Assembly: GCA_035222895.1 (NCBI GenBank)
Contig: JAVYIG010002202.1
Span: forward strand, 62,001 to 126,000
DNA length: 64,000 bases
Reading direction: 5' to 3'
From: Strongylocentrotus droebachiensis
Taxonomy: Eukaryota; Echinodermata; Echinoidea; Camarodonta; Strongylocentrotidae
The notes under the pieces are model-generated. The model was not told where the DNA came from, did not search any database, and saw only the letters and a list, made by a program, of their open reading frames with translations. Positions within the stretch are counted from its first letter, which is position 1, and each line of letters begins with the position of its first letter. The position numbers were made by a program, and so were the translations under genes. Below, one piece after another: positions 60,286 through 64,000 of the stretch.

Positions 60286-61212
60286 TACCCCCTTCACATA
60301 CACGGATTTTTCTTACGAGTCCTTACGGATCGCACAACTTCACGGATCTTTCACGGATCCTTACGATTTGGCCACTTTTACGACCGGTTTAAGAATTATT
60401 ACGAGCTGTTTGCGGTTTATTACGAATTATTACGAGTTATTACGATGTATTTACGGCAACAGTCCACGATTTTTTACGAGTTGTCACGGATAACTACGAG
60501 CAACTAACGTGTTAGTTACGACCTGTTTACGTGTTGTTACGAATAGTTGCGAGTAAGTTACGAGTATTTACGAGTCCTTACGATTTTTAGCCAAAAAATA
60601 ACATCTGAAAAGGAAGTGTTCGAATTTGAAGCTTTTATACCTTTCCCCAAATCGTAAACAGTTCGTAAGCATACGTAAAGTAAATGTATCTATTCGTAAA
60701 GTACTCGTAACTACACGTAAAATGCTCGTAATAGCCCGTATCAATCCGTAAAGCCATCGTAAAATGACCCGATTCAAATCGTAAACAACACATAAGCACA
60801 CGTAACCATTCGTAAACTGCTCGCAATAATCCGTAAGTAATCCGTAAACAATTCGTAAAGTAACCGTAACGAATCGTTACAAAAATCTGTTAGGAGTCAT
60901 TTACGGATTCTTGCGAGCAGTTTACGGATGGGTACGTGTCGTTGCGTGCGGTTTACGGATGGTTACGGATGGTTACGTGATATTTACGAGCTATTTGCGG
61001 ACAAATCAATCCGTGGACAATCGTAAGAACATTTTTGACATGTCAAAAATTTGCCTCTCCTTTCACGGATCCTTAAGAGTGTATACGAGTTGTTGCGAGT
61101 TGTGACGAGTTATTTACGGATACCAGCGAGTTATTTACGGATGCTTGCGATTGATTACGAGTTGGCGATCCGTAAGGACTCGTAAGAAAAATCCGTGTAT
61201 GTGAAGGGGGTA
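60286..61212. mobile_element. 927-bp transposon-like element with 48-bp perfect inverted ends and phased CpG array
   Basis: Terminal inverted repeats of 48 bases (60286-60333 and 61165-61212, starting TACCCCCTTCACATACACGG) are perfect complements. Flanks TGA (60283-60285 and 61213-61215) form a 3-bp target duplication; unit 1 has the uninterrupted site near 45030 (TAGGTAAGAGTCC). The interior is almost wholly words of the TTACGAG, TTACGGAT and CGTAA type, in blocks of alternating orientation, with CG steps mostly 10 or 11 bases apart. No open frame or transposase. A 3-bp TNA target would fit PIF/Harbinger-type mobilisation, but the family is unassigned. Confidence 0.85.
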
Positions 61213-62904
61213 TGAGAGTCCTACCCTCTCTCGTTCCTTGTCTCCCTTCTTTCCATGTCCCTTTCACTCATGTTATGTGCATTTAGTTTATGTATTTGTA
61301 CGTTCCCTTATTATTCATATACTTATTATTGATATACTATTATGCAACTATACGTTATAGGGGGCTGCAATCTACAAACCAAGCTTTTCAGCAGTCCCCT
61401 CCACGACCAACCTGTTTTATATGCCTGTTGTACACTGTGGACCAATTACAAATATATTGTAAAGTTTTATTGTTTACTATGTACAATGCAATCCCATGTA
61501 CTTTATTTTATTTTGTTGGAAATGGAAATAAAAGAAATGAAATATACTCACATACGTGCCCCACCTGCAATGCCCATCTTTGATTCGAAAACAAATGTTT
61601 TTTAATATGCTATTTCCATGTGTAAAAACATCATTTTCTATAATACTAAACTATGATATCGTGATTCAAATAAATGAAGAAAAATGTATTCATTGAGCTT
61701 GCAATCTAGTTGATGGACAATACTTTTTGACATGATTATGCATGTAGTCCCACGTACCCAAACGGTTTTACATTTTTTTCTTCAGTTTTTGTGGCATGCA
61801 TCCACGATCTCATGATTAATTTAACGATTGTGAAACCTCGATCGGTTGCTACCCATTCAAATAACAAATACATTCGAAAATGATATAGGCTGTGGGCAGT
61901 AGTGCGAGGACCTGGGCCCCCGACATTTGTTCCCCAAGGAAAACTTTCCCTCCCTCACGAATGATATACCAAAGGTGTAACACAAACAAGGAAGAGTAAA
62001 TCTATATGATATTTCATGTGTTTTATATATCAATATTAATATATATTTGTATAATTATGTAGATGTATACACTTCCTGATGAAGCCCTTTTGGCGAAAAT
62101 TCAAAGTTTCAGACATTTCATTGAATCATTTATTTATTTCCAACCTATTCTATTTTCTGAAGTACTATGAAGCAGACAATATTCAAAATAATCGATTTTA
62201 CTAATGGTCTATCGATGGACCCACGCTCTTATTCACAATAACAATCACCATTACCATGATCATTATTCCGAACGCTCGTGCATGCATCGGAAGATTCGAA
62301 ATTCAGAAAGTGAACAAATATTCGCAATGCATGCCAATGGTGAAGATGAGTTTTTAATTTGGTCTGTTTGAAGCCAGGAGGGCGTTAACTCTGTGTAGAA
62401 TGAAATGAAATGATGCCTTTCTAGCTCAAAAACAGACGACTGCGAATATGGGTTAGGGTTCATATTCCGAGGATGATTTTCCGCGTGAGCTTTTAGGTAA
62501 ATTGCCATCATTATTATCCATAACAACATATTCTATTTCCTCACAAATAAGACCAGTTATCATCAGCGGCTACCATCATCCTTGAAACTCATCAAGTATT
62601 TATCACCAAAATTGCCATCACTACCGTGACATATTCATTACCACCTCCAGCTACCAATCCAATATCACTAATGCCAAGATCACATCCTCAATCGTCTCAA
62701 CAATAGACCATTTTTAGAAATTAATCAAATTACATGCATTCATCTTTGTTTAGTGCCACGGTACAATTAATTATATCAACCTGTTACAAATAAATGTAGT
62801 TCAGAAGTCAGAATACGAATTGTACACATTAACTGTTGCTAGGTAGGACAAACATTGTGGATTGTCCTATCTTATTTGTTGCTAGGATATTTTTTTTGTT
62901 ATGT
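61213..62904. other. upstream flank shared with unit 1
   Basis: Continuation of unit 2 upstream sequence matching 45030-46404, interrupted by a 301-base insertion at 61660-61960. Includes the same GTTGGAAATGGAAATAAA tail (about 61518). No gene recognised. Confidence 0.5.
61660..61960. mobile_element. 301-base insertion flanked by 7-bp direct repeat, unit 2 only
   Basis: Flanked by ATGATAT at 61653-61659 and 61961-61967; unit 1 has a single ATGATAT at about 45483. No long inverted ends or coding capacity are visible, so the class is unknown (a retroposed fragment is possible). Confidence 0.6.
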
Positions 62905-64000
62905 TAAAAAGATAACTCACGGGTGTTAGAAAAATGGCATTTGTAACAATTAATATTTTATCAAATGAGAATCGGTTGTAAGTTTTATATAACATCTGCA
63001 AAATGAAATTACTAATGGTCTACGGATGGGATTTAGGAAAAGGATTTATATTTTATCATGATGTTTTAAAAGGTAGTGCTTTTAAGTCACTCTTTTTATT
63101 TAACATAATTGTATCACAAATCCAGTATCTCTGATTTCTTCAGTACACAGGATTTTTACTATATAAAAATAGACAGGAAAATGTCATTTGTCACAATTGA
63201 TATTTTAGCATTAGTTTTCATTCAACATCATGTATGATAAAAGAAGAATATGAAACAATGTGGAATAATTAATTATTGATAGTGTTTATTTTAAATTCTT
63301 TCACAAATATGAGATGTACACTTCCCAAACATAATTTCTAATTACGAAAAGTGAATTAGAACACAGAGTATGTTTTATAAATATTTCTTTGTTTCATTGA
63401 TACTGCCACACTTGTATTTCTGAAATTATATACTTTGCCTATATTTGCTTCTGTTTTTCCATTGGTACTTCTTTGACGTAACCAGGTAAAAACAGATGTT
63501 AAAATTTAATGTAAAAAATGTATTCAAAACATTAGAATGATGTTACTCTGTGTGCTAGCAATACACATTCAATTATGTAACTTGAAATCTAATAAAACAT
63601 TTGAGTGAAGAACTTATTCTGAGCCACTATTGAATATTAGATAGATCTTTCAGATGTATTTAAAGTGAACTTTGTAGACCCTAATAAATATGCATTGATA
63701 TCACAAGTAATCTATTAATATTTCATTGATAATTTTTTTGCACAGAGTTCGCTATGTATGCAGTTATGCTTTACGCATAAAACGGGGATGTCGTTAGATG
63801 TTCCGGCACCTGACACATTTCCTGCGATTTCTTTTTGAGCTAAATTTCTATTAAATTAAATTAAGAAAAAAACTTCTTTTTCCATTTTTTCTAGAAATTT
63901 TTGGTGGACCCCTGTTTTGGAGAGCCCCTTTAAAAAGAAATGTAATAAGTTTTTATTGATCCAATAATATTTTTACATTTAACATAAAAATAGTATAAAT
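62905..64000. repeat. tandem segmental duplication, start of unit 3
   Basis: The first 1.1 kb of a third unit, matching 46405-47500 and 29941-30960. It shows the array continues beyond the right edge, so further EGF/propeller gene copies are expected there. Confidence 0.88.

Larger units (their letters stand above)
46405..62904. repeat. tandem segmental duplication, unit 2
   Basis: Second copy of the 16.5 kb unit. Order and orientation match unit 1. Differences include an extra propeller exon (47927-48039), a 1.34 kb insertion (48751-50092), absence of the hAT, TTAA and GGTCACATCCC elements, a 1.3 kb loss in the first intron, and the 927-bp element at 60286. Confidence 0.9.

Overview
This is a 64 kb stretch of an animal nuclear genome. 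It is AT-rich, has introns of about 0.3-2 kb with GT-AG borders, and is dense in short inverted-repeat elements, tRNA-derived SINE tails, LINE fragments and microsatellites. Gene content (CCDC57, SIRT7) and repeat style suggest a marine invertebrate, most likely a deuterostome such as an echinoderm. That placement is inference; no species marker was seen.

Left part (1-26 kb), single-copy genes. CCDC57 lies on the minus strand; eleven coding exons were rebuilt from splice sites and reading phase, and the 3' end runs off the left edge. Next on the minus strand is a five-exon gene for a conserved, uncharacterised protein of about 238-248 residues with a helix-hairpin-helix-like core. It is head to head with SIRT7, with less than 300 bases between the two start codons, so a shared bidirectional promoter is likely. 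SIRT7 is complete in ten exons (478 aa), with an intact NAD site, catalytic His, zinc cysteines and the vertebrate-like C-terminal GWFGxGC plus basic tail. Its introns hold a broken LINE ORF1, a GGTCTA-type minisatellite and a foldback element.

Middle (26-30 kb): no gene recognised, one short inverted-repeat transposon.

Right part (29.94 kb to the end): a tandem segmental duplication with a period of about 16.5 kb. Two complete units (29941-46404 and 46405-62904) and the first 1.1 kb of a third are present. On the minus strand each unit carries a shared-looking first exon, then three exons encoding an N-terminal Cys region, an EGF domain and a Ser/Thr-rich stalk with a C-terminal membrane segment and stop, then four exons encoding a YWTD/LY-type beta-propeller. 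All exon phases are compatible and open in both units, so the first exon could splice either to the EGF-mucin set (222 aa) or to the propeller set (281/284 aa).

Because the two units are paralogous, they act as filled and empty sites for each other. This gives target-site duplications for several transposons: two 8-bp hAT-type elements, a TTAA-type element and a 927-bp element with perfect 48-bp inverted ends. The last has an interior that is an array of TTACG/CGTAA words with CpGs spaced almost exactly 10-11 bp apart; it is the most unusual structure in the window.
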